Positions 50,504-61,548 of a DNA stretch of 64,000 bases are shown in pieces (the first letter of the stretch is position 1; each line of letters starts with the position of its first letter). The notes beneath the pieces are model-generated. The model saw only the letters and a program-made list of their open reading frames with translations. It was not told the DNA's origin and ran no database searches. The DNA is from Camarhynchus parvulus (taxonomy: Eukaryota > Chordata > Aves > Passeriformes > Thraupidae), in the NCBI RefSeq assembly GCF_901933205.1, contig NC_044571.1, positions 76,757,689-76,821,688 of the forward strand, written 5' to 3'. Made by a program: the position numbers and the translations under genes.

Positions 50504-51340
50504 CTTATAAAAAGTGATCTTAAGTGAGACCCTTTTGAGCTCTTAGTTATGAGGGGCTGATGAGTACTAAAGACCACTATCGATTGACCTTATAAACAGT
50601 GGTCCAAAGTGAAGTTTTTTTGAGCTCTTAATTTCCAGAAAATACTTGGCTAATGCGCCTCAATATGGCTGTGAAGCCAAGAAAGAACTTTTAGTAATAA
50701 CAGATACGAAATTTTGGTAATAACCAAGGACTATCTGGACTAGCAACCTCTGAGAAAGAACAAGTTTTGACTGGAGAAGAGGGGCCATGTGGAGACAGGG
50801 CAGCACTTTTCTGTGAGAAAGAACCACAATACAGTACAACTGAGTGCAGGAATGAATGGCAGAAAGAGGAAATAGACTATAAGATGAGATTGGGACCAAA
50901 ACAAGATTTTCCACAAAAAAGTACACAGCTCCAAGTCCAGGCAGTGACTGTCAGACCCTGGACATCTCATCAGCCATACTGATGCAGCTGAATTGCTGCT
51001 TATCACCTGGGTTGACACTGAAAACAGGATGGGCATCTCCTCAAGTGGGTTGGCACTGAGACCAGGATGGGCATCCCCATCATCTGGATTGATGCTGAAG
51101 TGAGGGGTGGTGTACCCTTTTTACTTTTCTTTTTCCTCTTTCTTGTCCTCCCTTTTTTCTCTTTTCCTTTCATTAATTAGTCTCTCCCTTTTTGATGGAC
51201 CTTTTAAATTTCTGTTTTCCCTTCCCTCCTGCCCCTTGATCCAAGACCCACTGTCATGTGCCTAGTCTCTCTTTTCCCTTTACCCTACACTTTTATCTGA
51301 TCCCCACTCCCACGTGCCTACAAAGCAGATCAGGGACTAA
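50504..51340. mobile_element. unclassified repeat-like block, possibly a decayed LTR
   Basis: Several degenerate tandem duplications are packed together: CTTATAAA...GAGCTCTTA units about 84 bp apart (50504-50548 and 50588-50634); 38-bp units at 51003-51040 and 51041-51078 (32 of 38 identical) with a partial third to 51100; and GATCC...CGTGCCTA-like units about 60 bp apart at 51237-51321. A pyrimidine-rich tract occupies 51114-51171. GC is above the flanks. This layout is usual for LTRs or other element ends, but I find no clear TG...CA ends, target duplication or AATAAA, and I do not recognise the family. Confidence 0.35.
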
Positions 51341-52094
51341 CATAACAATTTTCATGCCGGTTGCATAATTTACCAATAATACTCTATGATTCTTTGCAGA
51401 CTCTCTCACTTCTGTTATTTTTTTCGACCAATGAGCATTTTTGAATCTTATGGGCTTCCTTCCCTTAAGGGTGGGTCATCACATTCAGGCAAATAGTTTT
51501 CATAATGAGGTTGATCTTCTTCCAGCATGCTTTTACATCTTCCTGTTTCTGTTTGCAGTTAAGAGCCTTAAAAGGATAAGCAAAGTTTTCTTTTTTTTTG
51601 TTTTGATTTACCTGAAAGACAGCCAGTGAGTGACAGAAACAGCAAGAGTTTCCATGACAACCACATCCTTGGTCACAAAGGTCTTTCCGTCCCTCTTTGT
51701 GCAGTTGTTAGCAATGTTGATGTTTCTTAATTAAAGCTTAGCCTATTGGGAGAAAGACAGATCTCTGTTAGGAAAATTAAAAATATCTCTCAACAATATG
51801 ACAAACAATTAAAGAGACAAAGCTTCTCCTAATGCAATTAAAAATCTGTTTCCAAAGGACTCTCTATCCCTCTGACTCTCAGACTCAGAGGGGTCTTGCT
51901 CCAGTAGTAAATAATGTTTATAGCTCAAATGTCTGTGGCAGTGCGCTGCATATATGTATATATATTACATGGATATCATATTAAAAATACATGTGCTGTG
52001 AAGCTTCGAATTTCCAAAAAGCCAAGATTAGAAGATAGTACACATATCTTTCACAGCAAACATATTCAAAGCACATGGCCTGACCTATGTTCTT
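51341..52094. other. unique AT-rich non-coding DNA
   Basis: No gene or repeat recognised; a TATATATA-like low-complexity stretch lies near 51948-51966. Confidence 0.55.
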
Positions 52095-53012
52095 ATTTTC
52101 CTGAAAGTGTGCTGATTTCTGATAGAAAGTGTTTCAAAAAGCTTATGTGGAAGTGTGGGTTAGATGAGTGGACAGTGAGGTGGATTGAGACTTGGCTGGA
52201 GGGCAGAGATCAGAGTGCTGTGACCAGCGGTGCAGAGTCTAGTTAGAGCCTGTGGCTCACAGTGCTCCCCAGAGATCGGTACTGGATCCAGTTGTCTTCA
52301 GCTTATTAATCAGTGACCCTGGCTGAAGGCAACCCTCAGGAAGTTTGCTGATGATACAGAACTGGGAGGAATGGCTGATACCCCAAAGGTCTGTACAGCC
52401 CTCCAAAAAGGCCTCAACATGTTGGAGAGATGGGCAGAGAGGAACTGTCTGAAGGTCAACAAGGGCAAATGCAGCGTGTTGCACCTGTAGGGAATAACCC
52501 CAGCACAGGCTGGGATCTGACCTGCTGGAAAGCAGCTCTGCAGAGAAGGAAGGACCTGAGGGCCCTGGTGGACAACAAGCAGTCCAGGAATCAGGAGTGT
52601 GTTCTTGTGGTCAAGAAGGCCAGAGGGATCCTGGGGTGCATTAGAGAGAGCCAGCAGGTAGAGGGGGGTGATCCTGCCCCTCTACTCAGCCCTGGGGAGG
52701 CACATCTGGAGTGCTGTGTCCAAGTCTGGGCTCCTCACTACAGGAAAGACAAGCAAGTACTGAAGAGGGTTCATCTGAAGGCAATGAAGATGATGAGGGG
52801 ATTGAAATATCTCTCTTGTGAGGGAAGACTGAGAGTGGTGGCAGAGCACTGGAACAGGCTGCTCAGAGAAGTTGTAGAGCCTCTTTCTCTGGAGATATTC
52901 AAGACCTTCCTGGACACAATCCTGTGTAGGTGAATTTGCTTTGGAAGAAGCTTTGAAGTAGGTACCTGCATACTTCCCTTTCAACTCAAACCATTATGTG
53001 ATTTTTTTCCTG
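52095..53012 (+). mobile_element. CR1 LINE, ORF2 to 3' end, internally deleted
   Basis: It starts in the reverse-transcriptase part of ORF2 (GATGAGTGGACAGTGAGGTG), passes the CAAAACTGGGAGG-like region, AAGAAGGCCAGAGGGATCCT and CATCTCTCTTATGAGG-like blocks, and ends with TTTCAACTCAAACCATTATG. About 200 to 250 bp normally present between the ERLREL-coding part and the EHWNRL-coding part are missing near 52838. The tail is short. It belongs to the older CR1 type with CTCTGGAGATATTCAAGACC. Confidence 0.93.
52100..52933 (+). pseudogene. CR1 ORF2 reverse-transcriptase remnant
   Basis: The first part encodes KLMWKCGLDEWTVRWIETWL and VTSGAESS, matching the RT palm region. A stop (TAG) follows at the position where the family has TGG. 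In another frame KFADDTELGG at 52341-52370 is RT motif C; the FADD box that binds catalytic metal is intact. A later open stretch (52430-52933) reads KKARGILGCIRES, LECCVQVWAPHYRKD, KMMRGLKYLSCEGRLR and then jumps to EHWNRLLREVVE, LSLEIFKTFLDTILC. The jump is an in-frame deletion of roughly 65 to 80 residues. Part of the middle is read in a shifted frame between compensating indels. Inactive. Confidence 0.88.
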
Positions 53013-54689
53013 AAAGTAATATGTTGGTATATTTAGTATAAACAATTTTTAAAATGTTTTAGGAAAATCCAGGTGTTTTTACTACTTGCAAACTGGATAG
53101 AAATAGATTCCAGATTCAACTTAGTGTATGAAGAATCTACGAATACCTTTGAAAAAACCAGCACTTTTACAAAATATGTTGTTCATACTCATCTCCTACC
53201 CTTACCCATATTTGTGATTTCTATCTGTCCCATGACATGAACATAAATTTTGACTTTGTCTTTGATCACTGTCTTCTTAGCTATCACTTTAACAATGTCA
53301 GCAATTTTAGCACATTGGAACTCAAGAAATTTTGCATTCAAATGTCTGAAAAGTCAGTCCAAAATATGAGAAAGTTCAGCTGGTTTTGTATTGAAATATG
53401 TGTACTTCTGGTCTTTGACTTGAAAAGCATCAAGTTGCAAACATAAAGTTAATTTCCTATATTTAATTAGTCATATCTATTCAGGAGGATTCTGAGATCC
53501 TCTTATTGGAGCCCAAGGAATCTTCAATCAGTATAGGCTGTGATTTATAACTAAAAGAGCAATGACATGTGACATAATTATGAGACAAGGGAGAATTTCC
53601 TATGTCCTTTTGGGCATAATAGGACTCCAGATAATAACCAGCTTAGTTACATGCCATATTTGCTGCTTTGGGGGTCCTATTCTCTGTTAGAACCCTGACA
53701 GTAAGAGAACAGAGGCAAAGTTCTACACACTTGCTAAAAATAAAAATATAAATCATAATGTAAAAATAGGTTCCTGCCGGATTATTCCATTTCAGCTGTT
53801 CTCTGAGCATCTCTAGCTGTAACCAGTTTTGACAGTCTTTCCATCATATATAGAGAGACACACTGTGTGAGCACAAGATGACATCTCTTTATGTTGCTGG
53901 CAGTTATTCCTGCAACAATATAAAGGTGTAGCTTGTCAGCTTTCATTTAAACAGCACAGCAGATATGCTTTTCGACACAGATAAAAAAATCCCATTTTGG
54001 ATTTGTACTTTCAGGTAACTCAGACCAGGGAAACTTAATATTGGACATACACATAGGTATAAGCAACCCTGAAAGAGAGCACAACAATCTGGTAGACAAG
54101 TGACTTTCCACATAGAGCTTGTAACTCATGTAAACCTCCATAGGAAACCTCCTCAATTAATTATTAATGTTTTCTGCCTCTGTTTTTCACTTCACTGATA
54201 ATCTGCTTTTCAGTCATTGTGTTCCTTTGGTTAGTGAATTATCTCATTCAGCATTCTTTGTTGGCCAGACCTTTGGGAAATAAGTATTTTCATTAAAATT
54301 TAAATTTTTCCCTCATGGCCATATCTGTTAAAGACAGTAAAGCAGAGATTTCTCCCCCTGCCCCCAACTTTATTACTTTCTCTTCTTCCTGTTTCCCTAA
54401 CTTCTTTTCAGCTACTTTTATAACTGTGAAACACAGAAATTATTTTAAATGGTGATTTTTCTCTAGCATCAACTGGGAAACATATACCAAATTTTCCAAC
54501 ATTACAGTATGAGACCGTTGCTGTTTTTATTACTGGGTATTACTAGTGCCTGTGGGATTAGACTGTTAAAATAATAATAGTAATAAAGTTTGTGATTGGT
54601 AGAACAGAAACAGGATGAAAAATAACTGGAGCCAAACAGTGGGAACATCAAAATAAAATATGGACTTATACACATTTCTTTTTGTGTTC

Positions 54690-54751
54690 TTGAAACACGA
54701 TGATTTTAAATTCCCTCAGAAATTTTGAAACATAATGATTTTAAACTTTCC
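54690..54751. repeat. two-copy local duplication, 35-bp period
   Basis: TTGAAACACGATGATTTTAA and TTGAAACATAATGATTTTAA begin 35 bp apart and match at most positions over about 26 bp. Confidence 0.75.
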
Positions 54752-57700
54752 ATGAAAAATAAGTTTTTAAATGAATGTGTCATTGAAGACATCAGAGTTA
54801 TCACAAGTTGAGTGGGATAAGGAGCCTATAGCTGAGTAGCTATAATAACTTTTATGTGACAACCTTATGTAACCTGTACCTATCAATGTAATACCTACTT
54901 CAGACCTGTTACACAGGAATACGAAAATGTAAAACCAGAGCACTATGACAGAGAGATAATCTAATTTAAGTCATGGATGTTGGACACTGGCCTTCCTATT
55001 TAGATATTTGTTGTATAAATACATTGGCTGATCTCTGTAGAAGAATTGCCAGCAAAACAAGCAAAGGCAAAATATGTCACTGCATAGTTTCTAAAAAAAT
55101 CTGCATAGAAATCCTGATTATTTTCATAAGGAATGGATTTTGCATCTCTAACTATTTTTTCTATATTTCTTGTTGCTTGAAGGATAGTTGGCTAAAAATG
55201 TACTGAGCATATGGATAAATGAAATGCATAGCAATATAGTAGGGTTATTGAAGATCTAGGGTTGGGGAGCACCGTTAATGCAGATGACAAAGACATTGAT
55301 ACTGCATGTGTAGGGCTGCCACATGGCATGTGGGATAATGACAAAGGTGCTTTGTAGGAAATGACATGGGTAAGAGGATGAAAATGCTGTATTTAATAAA
55401 TATATGCAGATAGTCAAATTTCTGTTCTAGATTTAATGAAGGAATGTACTCCTGTCTTTACTATCAGTGGTTGCCACCTATCTTTCCAATAACTGAGCTC
55501 TCACCCTTAGACACGTGTGATTGAAGAATTCCTTTATGCTTATAGCAAAAAGATCAAATCTGAACTAAATCCATTAAGAGGAGCATCTTCTTTCTTACTA
55601 AAGAAAAAGAAGGAAAAAAAGGGTCTTATTGCTGAAAAAACCTAGTGAATATTCTGTTATACCTTATAAGAAGAATCTTCCACTTAAAATTGCCTTATTC
55701 TAAAAGTAGTTTAAGAGCACATATACCAGCAGTATTCAGTTGTTCTTGGTTTGAAAATTTTGTTAATTTTCTGTTTTGTTTTGTTTCTTTCCCAACCCTG
55801 ACTATCCCAAAATGAGGAAGACTTTAAAGCAAAAAAAAAAAAAAGCATTTACATTTTAATCTTATGACTGTAAACCAGAATATACAGTAATTTATGCAAA
55901 AGAACACAGCTGAAGGTGCTGCTTAAAAGGACTTTAAAATCATTTCAGCTGAACAGTATATGTTTTTTTCCTCAGTTACAAATTAGGACCTCACAAAAAT
56001 CCAACTGGCTTTTTTAGAATGGTTACTTGGCTTCATTCTTCAAGAAAAGAAAATTAAGTTGTCCGGAATATACTATTTTTTACGGATGTCTTTTGCATAA
56101 TAGCATGAGTTGACAAAGCACTACAGTCAAATTTTTTATTTAAAGATGGACTCTCTACCATTTCTTGATTTTTAAAATTATATCTTGTTCTTATTCTCGT
56201 TTCTTTGCAATAAACAGAGTTTCAGTAAATAATTTTTTTCTTAATATCAAGGACATGAATTTTCCCTGAAGGAAATTATCATAAAATGGTGATCTAAAAT
56301 ACAGATGTATATAATGTGCAACAAGTAATTTATCTAACTTCTTTTCCAGCACAAAAATTAGAAACAGTTTTCAATTTCCACATGGTACTACCCCAGTCCT
56401 TTGTTTTCCCCAGGATTTCTGGCAAATTACTTTTGCAATTTATTTTAATTATGTGCGATAATTGTAGAAAACTTATTAAAGCCCTCACCATTCAGTATGT
56501 TTTAATGAATTGCTTTGGCTGGTAGTGACGGGGTGGATATTTTCTTGTGGTTCTGACTCCTAGCAGACTTTGTTAATAGAGAGCACTAATTCAGTGTTGT
56601 CAACCCTAATGTGCAAGAGGCTTGAACCAGATTCAGTGAAATTGTGCTTTTTCCAAAGGCAATAATAGCATCTACTATCATTAATGTTTGTTTTCTGGCA
56701 TGTAGGATAAATTTAAATGCAACTGCAAGGATCTGTTCTTTTTTTAAATTAAAATGCTTTTAAAACAAAGCCTTTAGCATAGATACTGTGACACTGATAT
56801 CAAAATGCTTTCTTCCATTATCACTACCTAATTTCCCTTTTCCATCATATGCATATTTATCCATTTATGTGTAGCAACATGAAAGAGATGATTGCTTAAA
56901 TCCACATCCTCTCTCAAAGCAGTGGAGCAAATCTTTGTGTCTACAGTGACTATACTTCTCAGAGGAACTGCTGTGACTTGTCACAAAAAAGAAAAGTTTT
57001 CTCTGTAATATTTTTTTCTATATCAATATATATTAGATGAAAGTTCAAATTATTTCATTTTCCCTTTCCTTTCAAAAAAGGAACATACAGGTAATGAAGA
57101 AATAACACCAGTGATATGCAATTCTGATGTTCTAGATAGAGTTGTAAAAGCAGGAACTAAAAAGAATTAGAAATTGAGCCATTCCCACCCATACATCCAA
57201 ATAGAAAAAGAAGAGCATATGCTGTGCAGAACAAATATACTTGGATTGTTTTAAGTACTATTATTAGGAAATCCTTTCATCCCATTTATTAAGTGGAGGA
57301 TGTTGGCATAAGGTGCAATGAAACTGCTAATAATATTCCTCACTTAGGGTGGCAAACCTATGAAATCAATAAATGCAACAAACTAAGTACCACTGACCAG
57401 GCTTTCTGTTAAAAGTCTTGTTATAGTCTTGAAAGAAGACAGGGGTATACCTGAAGATAGAGTCTAAAGTACTTCTACACTTTAAAGCCTTCTGAGCTGC
57501 ACCAAACTCTCTCTGCTTCCCAGCACAACCCCTTCTGCAATCAGGGCTTGGAAGAATGAATGGAATTGTTGCAGACAACAGTTCAGCCTATCTTCCTCGT
57601 TTCCATGAGTATCAGACCTCTAATGCTGAGTCCACGGAGAATTAGAGGCTTTGGAAAACCAAAGACTCAGATATTACAAAGCTCATAATGAACAGAGGAA

Positions 57701-58317
57701 GTAGCTTGGCTGGAAATTTTTAAAAAGAGCTGTTCTGTAAAGATCTCCCTAATGAATAGTTAGATACAAAGTCAGGCCGCAATTATTACAGACAGTGGTT
57801 ATACAGAGTATAAATAACTTCAACTGAGTTCATGCCCCTGCTTGCTTTCAATAAAATTTTTATTTGTTCAGTCCAAAGTCTTTTTGACAATACTATTTTT
57901 GTATTGGTTTAAGTTTACTAAAACCATATTAAGTTAATATTTGATAAAAGTCATATTGTAGACACTTATACAATGGAACATCAGTGAAATTTGTTAGAGG
58001 ACAAATGAAAAAGAAATGATATTAAGCTAATGTAAACAGCAAGGCATCTTGTAGGATTGATTATTACCCCAATGGAAGATCATTTATTTGAAAGCTTTAG
58101 TAATTGTTCAAACTATTGTAAAGAAAATTTAATAGAGATCAAGATTTAGCAGTTAAATAAAAAAATTTCAAAGTTGTTTACGAACACTCAATTTACTGCT
58201 AATAATATTAAAAGTTTATTCTGCAGTGGAAACTTTCCTTGCCAGGTTCCTTTTGGTGAGCAACCAAGACTTTCAACATCTAAATTAATATTTTATAAGT
58301 TTTGTTTTTGATGTTTT

Positions 58318-58333
58318 GTTGTTGTTGTTGTTT
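58318..58333. repeat. (GTT)5 microsatellite
   Basis: Five GTT units within a T-rich context. Confidence 0.9.
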
Positions 58334-61288
58334 TATTCATGACAATAATAAGTTTTCAAAGACACCAGTCCAGGTCTAGGAAGAAGCAGAGAATGCTATT
58401 CTACAAAAGAATCAAATAACTTTTTCTGAAATAATGATCAATCACAATTTCTATACTGGTGAATGAACATCTGAACTACTGCTCTAAAAAACAAACCAAA
58501 ATATTTGATTGCTAGCACTGAATAAGTATCTCAAAATACCTATTGGTCCATCTAAACTATTCAGATGAATCAAACCTGTTTGAAATGATGTGCACAATAC
58601 CTATACAATAAAAAGTTAATACTGTACTAATATAGTATTAAATATTGATTATTTTATAGTATTTGAATATATTTGCACATACATATTTAAAATAGAATGT
58701 TTGTATTTAAGATGCAGAATGTCTCATTTTCCAACATTTCAACCAGTTGACTGCATTTGCATTGTGTCTAATATTATTTGTTTTTACCAAATCAACCATT
58801 AATATGTCTAGAGGAGATTTACAACATTACTTGACCAAGAAGTGGTTTATGCTGAATTATATGAGGGATTGTTCAGTGCTATTTGTTATAGAAACTAGAT
58901 CCTCTTTGACATTCTTACTGCAAATCACATAAAATACCTTTGTGTGCTCCAGCGAAGATGGCAGAAAGAGTCCTCATCTTCTATAAACCTGCAGTACTGA
59001 GGGGCTCTATTTGACAACATTCATTTGAATAAAGCTTGGAAAAGCTAGAGTACTTCTCAGGCAGTCAAATGACCCAGGATATACCTTGAAGTACTGGCTG
59101 CTGAGAAGAGTTAAAACCATGAACTCCAGTCTACTTTCAGGCATTGAGGCAGCTTCAAGAAACTGCTCCCACCACAAGGCATGGTCTTGTTCTCTGGTGA
59201 ATAAAATACCTGTTGGAAGAGACCTCCTGAGAAGGGAAGGAGTGGAATTAGATCTGTTGTGGATTTTTCCCTCTATTTGCCAATCAAAGTGACAGCTTCT
59301 AAAATTCAGCTCACGTTTCAGAGAACAAGCAGCTGCTGGGGATAAAGCAGTTTAAAAAGCCTTGCTCTCTCACTTAGGATTGTGAATGCAACAAGGATTC
59401 ACTCAGCACCATAATTTTGAAATGTCTTAAAGCCTGGGCTGGAAATAGCAAAAAATTTTGTCACAAACCCCACAGTTAAGCTGTTTGGTTTCTTGCATGA
59501 ACTTTATAACCAGTCATTTCTCAAAGTCTCTCAAGCTGTCATTACACACTCTTCAATTTTATTTTTTTTAGTTCTGCCAATATTATTCATATCTAATAGG
59601 AAAAGTTAATAAAGAAGAAATTTGCGTATAATTTGACACTTTGGAAATGAAGTCTATAAGCTCTCTTGTTAGTAAATGAAGAGGAATAGAAAACCAGAAG
59701 GAAAATTAATTCAAAGATTTTTGACAGTTATTTTGAAGTGAGATGAACAACCTGTTCTTTTGCTAACTTTGATGGAAACCTGATTGCAGCAGAAACATAG
59801 ACAGCTATCTTAAATTATTCAATTAACTTTCAGATGGGTAAAGCTGAGTGATAGTAGTCTTCAATTGTTCTTTTCCAGTGCGTGTGGAAGTTTCAACTGC
59901 ATGTGAAAAACTCAACTGGTCATTTAACTCCCAGTCTCAGTTGAATTACAATAAAATCACTCTTCATCTATGTTAAGCCTTTCTTGGTATTTTCCTTTAA
60001 TTATTCAGGCAATATATTTAAGCTCTTAATATTAAGTGTAACAGATGCCTCAGAGAAATTGAGACGTTCAGGGAAAAACTATAGAATTGTAGGTGATGTT
60101 ACTAACCTGCTCTTAATCTGCACTCTTTGTATTAGACTTGATTTATTTGCAAAGAAAAATTGCAAGGAAAAAGGCATATTATTATGCTATGTTTTTCAGG
60201 CCCACTTGTTTATTTCCAAATTCCTCTGGGAGATCATAATATGTACCAGTGTAATCACATCTGGAAATGGTCTTTTCTCTCTCCCAAGTAAGGGATTAAG
60301 AACAATGAGAGGACCAGCAGGACACTGCTGTTGTATTGTCTCTCTGCTACACTTGGTAGAACCAGCTCTAACCCATAAAGAGCATCTCACCTTGATTTCT
60401 CTTCTGCAGCAGCCAACTACTGCCAATAGGGAAGACGACTGCAGTTAAACAAATATTCTTAACTGCCACTGCATCTGGCACATCAGCCAGCATAAATGGG
60501 CCCAGCAGAAGCCTTCCACTTAACGCAGCTGCCAGACTAATGATGTTATGCACTTTAATAATGCATACCAGGATCCTCACTCATTTCTGTACAAGGATAA
60601 AGCCCTGGAGATTGTGTGTACTGCTCTGAAGTAGTGGCCACAATCTCTCCATGGACATCTAAATCTAACTCATCTCTGTACTCTCTTCCAGACATCAAAT
60701 CACCAAATCAACTGTGCCATAACAGTATATTGTGCACCAGGATGCTTAATACTATGCACGTAAAGGATCAGTACACTTTCTGTGCTGAAAATGTGAGATC
60801 CTATGCACTTTATGAGGAAGGTGCAAGCCAGGGTCCCAAAAACATGTTAAGGAAAAGTAAGATCCTTCAATACTCTGCTTGGCTCCTTCCTCTGGGCTTT
60901 ATGTGATGCTACCAGGCTGTCAGAAGGACACTTGTGTGAGAAGGATGTAGCTTACACGTACTGAGTGCAAGAGGCTGTTTCACCTGTAGAGCGGATGGGA
61001 GACATAGAAAGGTTTGTGTGCAAAATGAGTGTGTGTGAACAATCTGCCAGTGCATATGTGGCACAAGTCTGCCTCAATGCCAATCCATAAATTAGAAAAA
61101 TAACAGTTGTATTAAAAAAAAAAACTTATCTTGACATGGTATTTGTGAGTTCTGAGTTATTACCTGTGTAGTCACTGTTGCAGATTCCACACCAGTTCAG
61201 CCCCCAGGTTTAGGTAACAAGACCATTTTTTAGTCAAATATTCTATTTTATTGTGATCTATAATGAAATAGCTGAAAAGTTCCATCTA

Positions 61289-61548
61289 ATCACAGAATCA
61301 CAGACTCATTTAGGCTGGAAATCATTTTGGCTCCCAAAGAAGTTGTAGATGATCCATCCCTGGGAATGTTAAAGGCCAGGCTGGGTGGGGCTGTGATCAA
61401 CCTGGTCAAATGAAAGGTTCATGGCAGGAAGGCTGGAAATCTTTAGCATCCCTTCCAACCCAAACTTTTCTATGACTCTATGATTCCATGAAAAGACCTT
61501 CAAGTTCATTGAATCCAACCATAAAACTGCCACTACATCTTCAATTCA
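61289..61548 (-). mobile_element. older CR1 LINE, split by a younger copy
   Basis: The left part (61289-61320) reads ATCACAGAATCACAGACTC then TTTAGGCTGGAA. The right part (from 61491) continues AAAAGACCTTCAAGTTCATT then GAATCCAACCATAAAACTGC. Joined, they follow the reverse complement of a CR1 3' end without a gap. The intervening 170 bp is a plus-strand CR1. The inner boundary at the far right (near 61548) is approximate. Confidence 0.85.
61321..61490 (+). mobile_element. younger CR1 LINE nested in an older CR1
   Basis: AGAAGTTGTAGATGATCCAT, GGGAATGTTAAAGGCCAGGC, CAACCTGGTC and CATCCCTTCCAACCCAAAC lead to the tail CTATGACTCTATGATTCCAT. The first five or so bases (ATCAT) may be junction sequence. 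It is a 170-bp copy, truncated like most CR1 insertions, with no coding part. Confidence 0.92.

Larger units (their letters stand above)
53013..61288. other. unique AT-rich non-coding DNA
   Basis: No gene or dispersed repeat recognised. It holds a local 35-bp duplication at 54690-54751, an A14 run near 55833, a GTT microsatellite at 58318-58333 and a 154-codon open frame at 59984-60448 that shows no domain, signal peptide or family resemblance and is near the chance limit. Confidence 0.55.

Noticed and set aside
59984..60448. 154-codon plus-strand open frame
   Set aside because: Longest apart from the CR1 remnant, but no recognisable family, no supporting splice or promoter context, and near the chance limit.
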